This document shows, piece after piece, positions 1 to 12,300 of a stretch of DNA of 64,000 bases. The DNA is from Archivesica marissinica (Eukaryota > Mollusca > Bivalvia > Venerida > Vesicomyidae), in assembly GCA_014843695.1 (NCBI GenBank), contig CM026391.1, positions 40,645,324-40,709,323 of the forward strand, given 5' to 3'. Below the pieces are notes generated by a model. It did no database searches, was not told the DNA's origin, and saw only the letters and a program-made list of their open reading frames with translations. Position 1 is the first letter of the stretch; each line of letters starts with the position of its first letter. Made by a program: the position numbers and the translations under genes.

Positions 1-1059
1 TCTTGCATGTAGGGTATATATATCCGACTAACCTTCACCCTTGCATGTAGGGTATATATATCCCACCAACCTTCATTCTTTTATGTAGGGTATATATATC
101 CCACCAACCTTCACTCTTGCATGTAAGGTATGGTATATATATCCGACCAACCTTCACTCTTGCATGTAGGGTATATATATCCCACCAACCTTCACTCTTG
201 CATGTAGGGCTATATATATCCAACCAACCTTCACTCTTGTATGTAGGGTATATATATCCGATCAACCTTCAATCATGTATGTAGGGTATATATATCCCAC
301 CAATCTTCACTCTTGTATGTCGGGTATATATATCCCACCAACCTTCACTCTTGAATGTCGGGTATATATATCTGACCAACCTTCACTCTTGCATGTAGGG
401 TATATATATCCGACGAACCTTCACTCTTGTATGTAGGGTATATATATCCCACCAACCTACACTCTTGCATGTAGGGGTATATATATCCAACCAACCTTCA
501 TTCTTGTATGTAGGGTATATATATCCAACCAACCTTCACTCTTGTATGTAGGCTATATATATCCCACCAACCTTCACTCTTGTATGTAGGGTATATATAT
601 CCGACCAACCTTCACTCTTGTATGTAGGGTATATATATCCAACCAACCTTCACTCTCGTATGTAGGGGTATATATATCCCACCAACCTTCACTCTTGCAT
701 GTAGGGTATACTATCCAGACTAACCTTCACACTTGCATGTAGGGTGATATATATCACACCAACCTTCACTCTTGCATGTAGGGTATATATATCCGACCAA
801 CCTTCACTCTTGCATGTAGGGTATATATATCCGACAAACCTTCACTCTTGCATGTAGGGTATATATATCCCACCAACCTTCACTCTTGTAAGTAGGGTAT
901 ATATATCCCACCAACCTTCACTCTTGCATGTAGGGTATATATATCCCACCAACCTTCACTCTCGTATGTAGGGGTATATATATCCCACCAACCTTCACTC
1001 TTGCATGTAGGGTATACTATCCAGACTAACCTTCACACTTGCATGTAGGGTGATATATA
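1..1059. repeat. 38-bp minisatellite array, first block
   Basis: Tandem copies of a 38-bp unit run from the window edge, so the array starts outside the window. Each unit carries a short palindromic TA tract (GTATATATATCC), then an ACCAACCTTCACTC segment, then TTGCATGTAGGG with C/T variation. Variant units include ones with TGATATATATCAC (from 745), CTCGTATGTAGGGG and TATACTATCCAGAC. These recur in the same order further on, which indicates higher-order duplication. The block ends where the MULE-type insertion begins at 1060. Short open frames inside are by-products of the repeat. Confidence 0.97.
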
Positions 1060-1066
1060 GGTGTCT

Positions 1067-1121
1067 TCCTGAAACCCCCACTTTTCAAATTTTGATAACA
1101 AAAAAAGTGGGTGTTTCAGGA
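1067..1121. repeat. Subterminal hairpin in the MULE
   Basis: Two 19-nt arms (1067-1085 and 1103-1121) are reverse complements with a single mismatch and are separated by 17 nt. The left arm begins TCCTGAAACC and the right arm ends GTGTTTCAGGA. It lies within 10 bp of the element's left end, so it may be a transposase recognition structure or a transcription end structure for the gene, which reads toward it. Confidence 0.8.
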
Positions 1122-1303
1122 ATTTTGCTTTTTCCAATTAACACCTTCCTACGGCCTTAGGTCAAATTATAGCTATGGTCTGTTTCTTAGGATGATTTAA
1201 TAAAACAAGACAAGTTTTTTATACATTTATATCATCTTTAAACACAGATTCATCTGCAGTACTCATCAGTCAATCAATCACTAATGATGAATCAGTCAGT
1301 CAT

Positions 1304-3228
1304 TCACTTGAGGTGAAGAAGTTGCGATGCTGCGTCAGAGTATTCCATCGCCGTCATGTCTCCGTTTTCCAAACGTGTTTTCAGGGCTGCTAGTCTTTGC
1401 TCGAGCTGACGATACTTTCTTTTTTTGACTGGACGAACGCCCCCTGCCTGGTATTGAAGAACCCTAATGTAGCAAGCAGCTTCAATCCGCTGTAGTATGG
1501 AAATGATACCGAAGATGTTTGGATGGGCATGTCGTACGGCCTTCTTCAATTTACTGTGCCACCCTTCACAATGGTTTGTTGTCCTGGGACCCACAGTTGT
1601 ATAATGATTCCAAAGTGGCTTATCACCCTCAACCCACTGTTCTGTTACGTAGTCTGTGAAGGCAGTAACGCTCGCAGGAAGATCCTCCTCCCCTATGGCC
1701 ACTAACGCTTGAAACCAAATGTCCTCTACCTCAGCTATTGGAACTAATGGCAACACCAATGCTCGTCTAACCAGTCGATGGATTGTGTCATTTTCCTTGT
1801 AGGCTGTAGAGAGTCCTAAAGCTTGAACTTTTCGCCAAACGCACTGTGTGTAATGAAAAAAGCAAGCTTTCACATTGGTGTCTGGAAAAACTCTCTGTGC
1901 GCCGTTACGGGAAGCCACCTCGTGGTCTAGAAATACAGTTTCAGGTTGAAGTTCAAAACCGTACTCCTCACATTTCTGTTTTAGTTGGCTGAAAAATGTC
2001 ACGTAGACGTCAGTTGATTTTCCTGGGAGAAACGCGAATACTAGCGGATACATTTCACCGTCAATAAATCCATGTAACGTAAACAACTGGTGAAATAAAC
2101 TTGGGCACGTGTAAAATGTTCCGTCGGCGTAAATAGTGTTGGCTGCACACAGATGTTGTAGTCCAGTTCTAGTTGCGAAGACGAGCATTTTGTTGTTTTC
2201 GTCGATGTTGATTTGAAGGAATTCGCCGCCTGCTATTGTCTGTGTCCATTCTCCTTCTAACTGGATGTTAGCAGTTGACGTTGGAAGTACGGGACGAAGT
2301 TTACTCCGCTCTTTGTACAGTGCAGTCTTACACGTTTGGAACGTTGGTATATGTCTTGCCACTTGTTCTGTCTCTTCATCCCAATCTTTTCCGCGGATGT
2401 TGGCAATTTCTTCCTCGTAGATTGTTGGAATAGGGGTAAGTTCATCCCGACAACGTTTGCGAATATCTCCCATGATGTTTCTAATGTAATTGTCTACGTT
2501 ATTGGGCGGGTGTGTGTGGTTGTCAGTATGTTTGGTTAATCTACCATCAACTGTTGTTGCCCTTGTTCCGCATCCTTGTTGACAACATGACCAATAAATA
2601 CGATCAGGTTTACGTGATTTCATCTGAAGGGAAAAGTTTGTATACAGACAGAGGAAGGACACATATCATATTGTGTATAGACAGACAGACGGACGTACTG
2701 ACAGACGGACAAACATCATATTGACAGACGGACAAACATCATATCGTGTTAAGACAGACAGACGGACAGACATTATATTATGTAAATACAGACAGACAGA
2801 CGTACAGACATTATATTATTTAAATACAGACAGACAGTCGGACGGATGGACTCACAACACATTGTGTACAGACAGACGGACAGACATTATATTATGTAAA
2901 TACAGACAGACAGATGTACATACATTATATTATTTAAATACAGACAGACAGACGGATGGATGGACTCACAACACATGTACAGACGGACGGACAAACATCA
3001 TATTGTGTTAAGACAGACAGACCGACAGACAGACAGACAGACGGATGGACTTACAGACAGACAGACAGATGGACGAACATACATCACATTATATAGACAG
3101 ACAGACGGACACACATCAGGAGAGAAAGAAAAAAGTATACTTACATTAAATCTGAATCCACCTATCAAAAGACTTTCACCACCTTTCTGATTATTAACAA
3201 ATCGTATTTGTACTTGTGCATTAGCCAT
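1304..3228 (-). CDS. FLYWCH zinc finger MULE transposase, two exons, 467 aa
   Basis: This is a transposase of the Mutator-like family with an N-terminal FLYWCH DNA-binding finger. Exon 1 (3228 down to 3145) encodes 28 residues starting MANAQVQIRF and ends at a clean GTAAGT donor. Exon 2 (2623 down to 1304) starts after a pyrimidine-rich TTTTCCCTTCAG acceptor. Both junctions are phase 0, and splicing completes the FLYWCH finger: the GGFRFN edge is followed by IYW and the metal ligands C41, C46, H64 and H66. The catalytic triad of the MULE fold is visible as D195 (YADGTF), D261 (VFLDHE) and E381 (HCEGWHS). The frame is open throughout, so the gene looks intact. The 521-bp intron (2624-3144) is mostly a tetranucleotide microsatellite. 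An ATTAAA at about 1196-1201 on the minus strand could serve for polyadenylation. An alternative unspliced start at 2662 would lose half of the zinc finger. Confidence 0.88.
2641..3118. repeat. Imperfect (CAGA)n-type microsatellite inside the transposase intron
   Basis: Blocks of imperfect ACAGACAGACGG repeats alternate with short ATATTATATTAT-type spacers through nearly the whole intron of the MULE transposase gene. Open frames here rich in the residues T, D, R and Q, or V, C, L and S, are translation artefacts of the repeat. The intron's splice ends lie just outside the repeated part. Confidence 0.9.
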
Positions 3229-3313
3229 TATGTTACATGTATCTAGGATAATCGTGTACACAAATGAAACTAAATTATATCAGTATCAATTTATATAAAA
3301 ATTAATGGTCTTC

Positions 3314-6300
3314 GATATATATCACACCAACCTTCACTCTTGCATGTAGGGTATATATATCCCACCAACTTTCATTCTTGCATGTAGGGTATATATATCC
3401 GACAAACCTTCACTCTTGCATGTAGGGTATATATATCCCACCAACTTTCATTCTTGCATGTAGGGTATATATATCGGACAAACCTTCACTCTTGCATGTA
3501 GGGTATATATATCCCACCAACCTTCACTCTTGTAAGTAGGGTATATATATCCCACCAACCTTCACTCTTGCATGTAGGGTATATATATCCCACCAACCTT
3601 CACTCTTGTATGTAGAGTATATATATCCCACCAACCTTCACTCTAGCATGTAGGGTATATATATCCAACCAACCTTCACTCTTGCATGTAGAGTATATAT
3701 ATCCGACCAACCTTCACTCTTGCATGTAGGGTATATATATCCAGACTAACCTTCACCCTTGCATGTAGGGTATAAATATCCCACCAACCTTCACTCTTGT
3801 ATGTAGGGTATATATATCCCACCAACCTTCACTCTTGCATGTAGGGGTATATATATCCAACCAACCTTCACTCTTGTATGTAGGGTATATATATCCGACC
3901 AACCTTCACTCATGTATGTAGGGTATATATATCCAACCAACCTTCACTCTCGTATGTAGGGGTATATATATCCCACCAACCTTCACTCTTGCATGTAGGG
4001 TATACTATCCAGACTAACCTTCACACTTGCATGTAGGGTGATATATATCACACCAACCTTCACTCTTGCATGTAGGGTATATATATCCCACCAACTTTCA
4101 TTCTTGCATGTAGGGTATATATATCCGACAAACCTTCACTCTTGCATGTAGGGTATATATATCCCACCAACCTTCACTCTTGTAAGTAGGGTATATATAT
4201 CCCACCAACCTTCACTCTTGCATGTAGGGTATATATATCCAGACTAACCTTCACCCTTGCATGTAGGGTATATATATCCCACCAACCTTCATTCTTTTAT
4301 GTAGGGTATATATATCCCACCAACCTTCACTCTTGTATGTAGGGTATATATATCCCACCAACCTTCACTCTTGCATGTAAAGTATAGTATATATATCCGA
4401 CCAACCTTCACTCTTGCATGTAGGGTATATATATCCCACCAACCTTCACTCTTGCATGTAGGGCTATATATATCCAACCAACCTTCACTCTTGTATGTAG
4501 GGTATATATATCCGATCAACCTTCAATCATGTATGTAGGGTATATATATCCCACCAATCTTCACTCTTGTATGTCGGGTATATATATCCCACCAACCTTC
4601 ACTCTTGAATGTCGGGTATATATATCTGACCAACCTTCACTCTTGCATGTAGGGTATATATATCCGACGAACCTTCACTCTTGTATGTAGGGTATATATA
4701 TCCAACCAACCTTCACTCTTGTATGTAGGGTATATATATCCGACCAACCTTCACTCATGTATGTAGGGTATATATATCCAACCAACCTTCACTCTCGTAT
4801 GTAGGGGTATATATATCCCACCAACCTTCACTCTTGCATGTAGGGTATACTATCCAGACTAACCTTCACACTTGCATGTAGGGTGATATATATCACACCA
4901 ACCTTCACTCTTGCATGTAGGGTATATATATCCCACCAACTTTCATTCTTGCATGTAGGGTATATATATCCGACAAACCTTCACTCTTGCATGTAGGGTA
5001 TATATATCCCACCAACCTTCACTCTTGTAAGTAGGGTATATATATCCAACAACCTTCACTCTTGCATGTAGGGTATATATATCCCACCAACCTTCACTCT
5101 TGTATGTAGGGTATATATATCCCACCAACCTTCACTCTAGCATGTAGGGTATATATATCCAACCAACCTTCACTCTTGCATGTAGAGTATATATATCCGA
5201 CCAACCTTCACTCTTGCATGTAGGGTATATATATCCAGACTAACCTTCACCCTTGCATGTAGGGTATAAATATCCCACCAACCTTCATTCTTGTATGTAG
5301 GGTTATATATCCGACCAACCTTCACTCTTGCATGTAAGGTATGGTATATATATCCGACCAACCTTCACTCTTGCATGTAGGGTTTATATATATCCAACCA
5401 ACCTTCACTCTTGTATGTAGGGTATATATATCCGACCAACCTTCATTCTTGCATGTAGGGTATATATATCCAGACTAACCTTCACCCTTGCATGTAGGGT
5501 ATATATATCCCACCAACCTTCATTCTTTTATGTAGGGTATATATATCCCACCAACCTTCACTCTTGTATGACGGGTATATATATCCCACCAACCTTCACT
5601 CTTGCATGTAAGGTATAGTATATATATCCGACCAACCTTCACTCTTGCATGTAGGGTATATATATCCCACCAACCTTCACTCTTGCATGTAAGGTATGGT
5701 ATATATATCCGACCAACCTTCACTCTTGCATGTAGGGTATATATATCCGACCAACCTTCACTCTTGCATGTAGGGTATATATATCCAACCAACCTTCACT
5801 CTTGCATGTAGGGTATATATATATCCGATCAAACTTCAATCTTGTATGTCGGGTATATATATCCCACCAACCTTCACTCTTGAATGTCGGGTATATATAT
5901 CTGACCAACCTTCACTCTTGCATGTAGGGTATATATATCCAACCAACCTTCACTCTTGTATGTAGGGTATATATATCCGACCAACCTTCACTCTTGTATG
6001 TAGGGTATATATATCCAACCAACCTTCACTCTCGTATGTAGGGGTATATATATCCCACCAACCTTCACTCTTGCATGTAGGGTATACTATCCAGACTAAC
6101 CTTCACACTTGCATGTAGGGTGATATATATCACACCAACCTTCACTCTTGCATGTAGGGTATATATATCCCACCAACTTTCATTCTTGCATGTAGGGTAT
6201 ATATATCCGACAAACCTTCACTCTTGCATGTAGGGTATATATATCCCACCAACCTTCACTCTTGTAAGTAGGGTATATATATCCCACCAACCTTCACTCT

Positions 6301-9300
6301 TGCATGTAGGGTATATATATCCCACCAACCTTCACTCTAGCATGTAGGGTATATATATCCAACCAACCTTCACTCTTGCATGTAGAGTATATATATCCAA
6401 CCAACCTTCACTCTTGCATGTAGGGTATATATATCCAGACTAACCTTCACCCTTGCATGTAGGGTATAAATATCCCACCAACCTTCACTCTTGTATGTAG
6501 GGTATATATATCCCACCAACCTTCACTCTTGTATGTAGGGTATATATATCCCACCAACCTTCACTCTAGCATGTAGGGTATATATATCCAACCAACCTTC
6601 ACTCTTGCATGTAGAGTATATATATCCGACCAACCTTCACTCTTGCATGTAGGGTATATATATCCAGACTAACCTTCACCCTTGCATGTAGGGTATAAAT
6701 ATCCCACCAACCTTCACTCTTGTATGTAGGGTATATATATCCCACCAACCTTCACTCTTGCATGTAGGGGTATATATATCCAACCAACCTTCACTCTTGT
6801 ATGTAGGGTATATATATCCGACCAACCTTCACTCATGTATGTAGGGTATATATATCCAACCAACCTTCACTCTCGTATGTAGGGGTATATATATCCCACC
6901 AACCTTCACTCTTGCATGTAGGGTATACTATCCAGACTAACCTTCACACTTGCATGTAGGGTGATATATATCACACCAACCTTCACTCTTGCATGTAGGG
7001 TATATATATCCCACCAACTTTCATTCTTGCATGTAGGGTATATATATCCGACCAACCTTCACTCTCGTATGTAGGGGTATATATATCCCACCAACCTTCA
7101 CTCTTGCATGTAGGGTATACTATCCAGACTAACCTTCACACTTGCATGTAGGGTGATATATATCACACCAACCTTCACTCTTGCATGTAGGGTATATATA
7201 TCCCACCAACTTTCATTCTTGCATGTAGGGTATATATATCCCACCAACCTTCACTCTTGTATGTAGGGTATATATATCCGACAAACCTTCACTCTTGCAT
7301 GTAGGGTATATATATCCCACCAACCTTCACTCTTGTAAGTAGGGTATATATATCCCACCAACCTTCACTCTTGCATGTAGGGTATATATATCCAGACTAA
7401 CCTTCACCCTTGCATGTAGGGTATATATATCCCACCAACCTTCATTCTTTTATGTAGGGTATATATATCCCACCAACCTTCACTCTTGTATGTAGGGTAT
7501 ATATATCCCACCAACCTTCACTCTTGCATGTAAGGTATGGTATATATATCCGACCAACCTTCACTCTTGCATGTAGGGTATATATATCCCACCAACCTTC
7601 ACTCTTGTATGTAGGGTATATATATCCCACCAACCTTCAATCTTGTACGTAGGGTATATATATACCACCAACCTTCACTCTTGTATGTAGGGTATATATA
7701 TCCAACCAACCTTCACTCATGTATGTAGGGTATATATATCCCACCAACCTTCACTCTTGTATGTAGGGTATATATATCCCACCAACCTTCACTCTTGTAT
7801 GTAGGGTATATATATCCAACCAACCTTCACTCATGTATGTAGGGTATATATATCCCACCAACCTTCACTCTTGTATGTAGGGTATATATATCCGATCAAC
7901 CTTCAATCATGTATGTAGGGTATATATATCCCACCAATCTTCACTCTTGTATGTCGGGTATATATATCCCACCAACCTTCACTCTTGAATGTCGGGTATA
8001 TATATCTGACCAACCTTCACTCTTGCATGTAGGGTATATATATCCGACGAACCTTCACTCTTGTATGTAGGGTATATATATCCCACCAACCTACACTCTT
8101 GCATGTAGGGGTATATATATCCAACCAACCTTCATTCTTGTATGTAGGGTATATATATCCAACCAACCTTCACTCTTGTATGTAGGGTATATATATCCCA
8201 CCAACCTTCACTCTTGCATGTAGGGGTATATATATCCAACCAACCTTCATTCTTGTATGTAGGGTATATATATCCGACCAACCTTCACTCTTGTATGTAG
8301 GGTATATATATCCAACCAACCTTCACTCTCGTATGTAGGGGTATATATATCCCACCAACCTTCACTCTTACATGTAGGGTATACTATCCAGACTAACCTT
8401 CACACTTGCATGTAGGGTGATATATATCACACCAACCTTCACTCTTGCATGTAGGGTATATATATCCCACCAACTTTCATTCTTGCATGTAGGGTATATA
8501 TATCCGACAAACCTTCACTCTTGCATGTAGAGTATATATATCCCACCAACCTTCACTCTTGTAAGTAGGGTATATATATCCCACCAACCTTCACTCTTGC
8601 ATGTAGGGTATATATATCCCACCAACCTTCACTCTTGTATGTAGGGTATATATATCCCACCAACCTTCACTCTAGCATGTAGGGTATATATATCCAACCA
8701 ACCTTCACTCTTGCATGTAGAGTATATATATCCGACCAACCTTCACTCTTGCATGTAGGGTATATATATCCAGACTAACCTTCACCCTTGCATGTAGGGT
8801 ATAAATATCCCACCAACCTTCACTCTTGTATGTAGGGTATATATATCCCACCAACCTTCACTCTTGCATGTAGGGGTATATATATCCAACCAACCTTCAC
8901 TCTTGTATGTAGGGTATATATATCCGACCAACCTTCACTCATGTATGTAGGGTATATATATCCAACCAACCTTCACTCTCGTATGTAGGGGTATATATAT
9001 CCCACCAACCTTCACTCTTGCATGTAGGGTATACTATCCAGACTAACCTTCACACTTGCATGTAGGGTGATATATATCACACCAACCTTCACTCTTGCAT
9101 GTAGGGTATATATATCCCACCAACTTTCATTCTTGCATGTAGGGTATATATATCCGACAAACCTTCACTCTTGCATGTAGGGTATATATATCCCACCAAC
9201 CTTCACTCTTGTAAGTAGGGTATATATATCCCACCAACCTTCACTCTTGCATGTAGGGTATATATATCCCACCAACCTTCACTCTTGTATGTAGGGTATA

Positions 9301-12300
9301 TATATCCCACCAACCTTCACTCTAGCATGTAGGGTATATATATCCAACCAACCTTCACTCTTGCATGTAGAGTATATATATCCGACCAACCTTCACTCTT
9401 GCATGTAGGGTATATATATCCAGACTAACCTTCACCCTTGCATGTAGGGTATAAATATCCCACCAACCTTCATTCTTGTATGTAGGGTTATATATCCGAC
9501 CAACCTTCACTCTTGCATGTAAGGTATGGTATATATATCCGACCAACCTTCACTCTTGCATGTAGGGTTTATATATATCCAACCAACCTTCACTCTTGTA
9601 TGTAGGGTATATATATCAGACCAACCTTCATTCTTGCATGTAGGGTATATATATCCAGACTAACCTTCACCCTTGCATGTAGGGGTATATATATCCCACC
9701 AACCTTCATTCTTTTATGTAGGGTATATATATCCCACCAACCTTCACTCTTGTATGGCGGGTATATATATCCCACCAACCTTCACTCTTGCATGTAAGGT
9801 ATGGTATATATATCCGACCAACCTTCACTCTTGCATGTAGGGTATATATATCCGACCAACCTTCACTCTTGCATGTAAGGTATGGTATATATATCCGACC
9901 AACCTTCACTCTTGTATGTATGGTATATATATCCCACCAACCTTCACTCTTGCATGTAGGGTATATATATCCGACCAACCTTCACTCTTGCATGTAGGGT
10001 ATATATATCCAACCAACCTTCACTCTTGCATGTAGGGTATATATATCCGATCAACCTTCAATCTTGTATGTCGGGTATATATATCCCACCAACCTTCACT
10101 CTTGAATGTCGGGTATATATATCTGACCAACCTTCACTCTTGCATGTAGGGTATATATATCCGACCAACCTTCACTCTTGTATGTAGGGTATATATATCC
10201 CACCAACCTACACTCTTGCATGTAGGGGTATATATATCCAACCAACCTTCACTCTTGTATGTAGGGTATATATATCCAACCAACCTTCACTCTTGCATGT
10301 AGGGGTATATATATCCAACCAACCTTCACTCTTGTATATAGGGTATATATATCCGACCAACCTTCACTCTTGTATGTAGGGTATATATATCCGACCAACC
10401 TTCACTCTTGTATGTAGGGTATATATATCCACCCAACCTTCACTCTTGTATGTAGGGGTATATATATCTGACCAACCTTCACTCTTGCATGTAGGGTATA
10501 TATATCCGACCAACCTTCACTCTTGTATGTAGGGTATATATATCCCACCAACCTACACTCTTGCATGTAGGGGTATATATATCCAACCAACCTTCACTTT
10601 TGTATGTAGGGTATATATATCCCACCAACCTTCACTCTTGCATGTAGGGGTATATATATCCAACCAACCTTCACTCTTGTATATAGGGTATATATATCCG
10701 ACCAACCTTCACTCTTGTATGTAGGGTATATATATCCAACCAACCTTCACTCTTGTATGTAGGGGTATATATATCCCACCAACCTTCACTCTTGCATGTA
10801 GGGTATATATATCCAGACTAACCTTCACCCTTGCATGTAGGGTATATATATCCCACCAACCTTCATTCTTTTATGTAGGGTATATATATCCCACCAACCT
10901 TCACTCTTGTATGTAGGGTATATATATCCCACCAACCTTCACTCTTGCATGTAAGGTATGGTATATATATCCGACAAACCTTCACTCTTGCATGTAGGGT
11001 ATATATATCCCACCAACCTTCACTCTTGCATGTAGGGCTATATATATCCAACCAACCTTCACTCTTGTATGTAGGGTATATATATCCGATCAACCTTCAA
11101 TCATGTATGTAGGGTATATATATCCCACCAATCTTCACTCTTGTATGTCGGGTATATATATCCCACCAACCTTCACTCTTGAATTTCGGGTATATATATC
11201 TGACCAACCTTCACTCTTGCATGTAGGGTATATATATCCGACGAACCTTCACTCTTGTATGTAGGGTATATATATCCCACCAACCTACACTCTTGCATGT
11301 AGGGGTATATATATCCAACCAACCTTCATTCTTGTATGTAGGGTATATATATCCCACCAACCTACACTCTTGCATGTAGGGGTATATATATCCAACCAAC
11401 CTTCATTCTTGTATGTAGGGTATATATATCCCACCAACCTTCACTCTTGCATGTAGGGGTATATATATCCAACCAACCTTCACTCTTGTATGTAGGGTAT
11501 ATATATCCGACCAACCTTCACTCTTGTATGTAGGGTATATATATCCAACCAACCTTCACTCTCGTATGTAGGGGTATATATATCCCACCAACCTTCACTC
11601 TTGCATGTAGGGTATACTATCCAGACTAACCTTCACTCTTGCATGTAGGGTATATATATCCCATCAACCTTCACTCTTGTAAGTAGGGTATATATATCCC
11701 ACCAACCTTCACTCTTGCATGTAGGGTATATATATCCCACCAACCTTCACTCTTGCATGTAGAGTATATATATCCGACCAACCTTCACTCTTGCATGTAG
11801 GGTATATATATCCAGACTAACCTTCACCCTTGCATGTAGGGTATAAATATCCCACCAACCTTCATTCTTGTATGTAGGGTTATATATCCGACCAACCTTC
11901 ACTCTTGCATGTAAGGTATGGTATATATATCCGACCAACCTTCACTCTTGCATGTAGGGTTTATATATATCCAACCAACCTTCACTCTTGTATGTAGGGT
12001 ATATATATCCGACCAACCTTCATTCTTGCATGTAGGGTATATATATCCAGACTAACCTTCACCCTTGCATGTAGGGTATATATATCCCACCAACCTTCAC
12101 TCTTGTATGTAGGGTATAGTATATATATCCCACCAACCTTCACTCTTGTATGTAGGGTATATATATCCCACCAACCTTCATTCTTTTATGTAGGGTATAT
12201 ATATCCCACCAACCTTCACTCTTGTATGGCGGGTATATATATCCCACCAACCTTCACTCTTGCATGTAAGGTATAGTATATATATCCGACCAACCTTCAC

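Larger units (their letters stand above)
1060..3313 (-). mobile_element. FLYWCH-MULE transposon inserted in the 38-bp array
   Basis: A 2,254-bp block interrupts the minisatellite. The 8-bp sequence GATATATA stands immediately before it (1052-1059) and immediately after it (3314-3321). Joining the flanks with one copy of that 8-mer recreates the variant unit containing GGTGATATATATCACACC, which occurs uninterrupted at about 745, 4039, 4884, 6121 and elsewhere. So both boundaries are defined by an empty site, and the 8-bp duplication fits the Mutator-like (MULE) class, which makes 8-9 bp duplications. I do not see matching terminal inverted repeats: the left end starts GGTGTCTTCC and the right end finishes AATGGTCTTC. 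The element carries one two-exon transposase gene on the minus strand. Confidence 0.88.

Noticed and set aside
1523..2724. Plus-strand frames of 60-70 codons
   Set aside because: They are shadows of the FLYWCH-MULE transposase gene on the minus strand.
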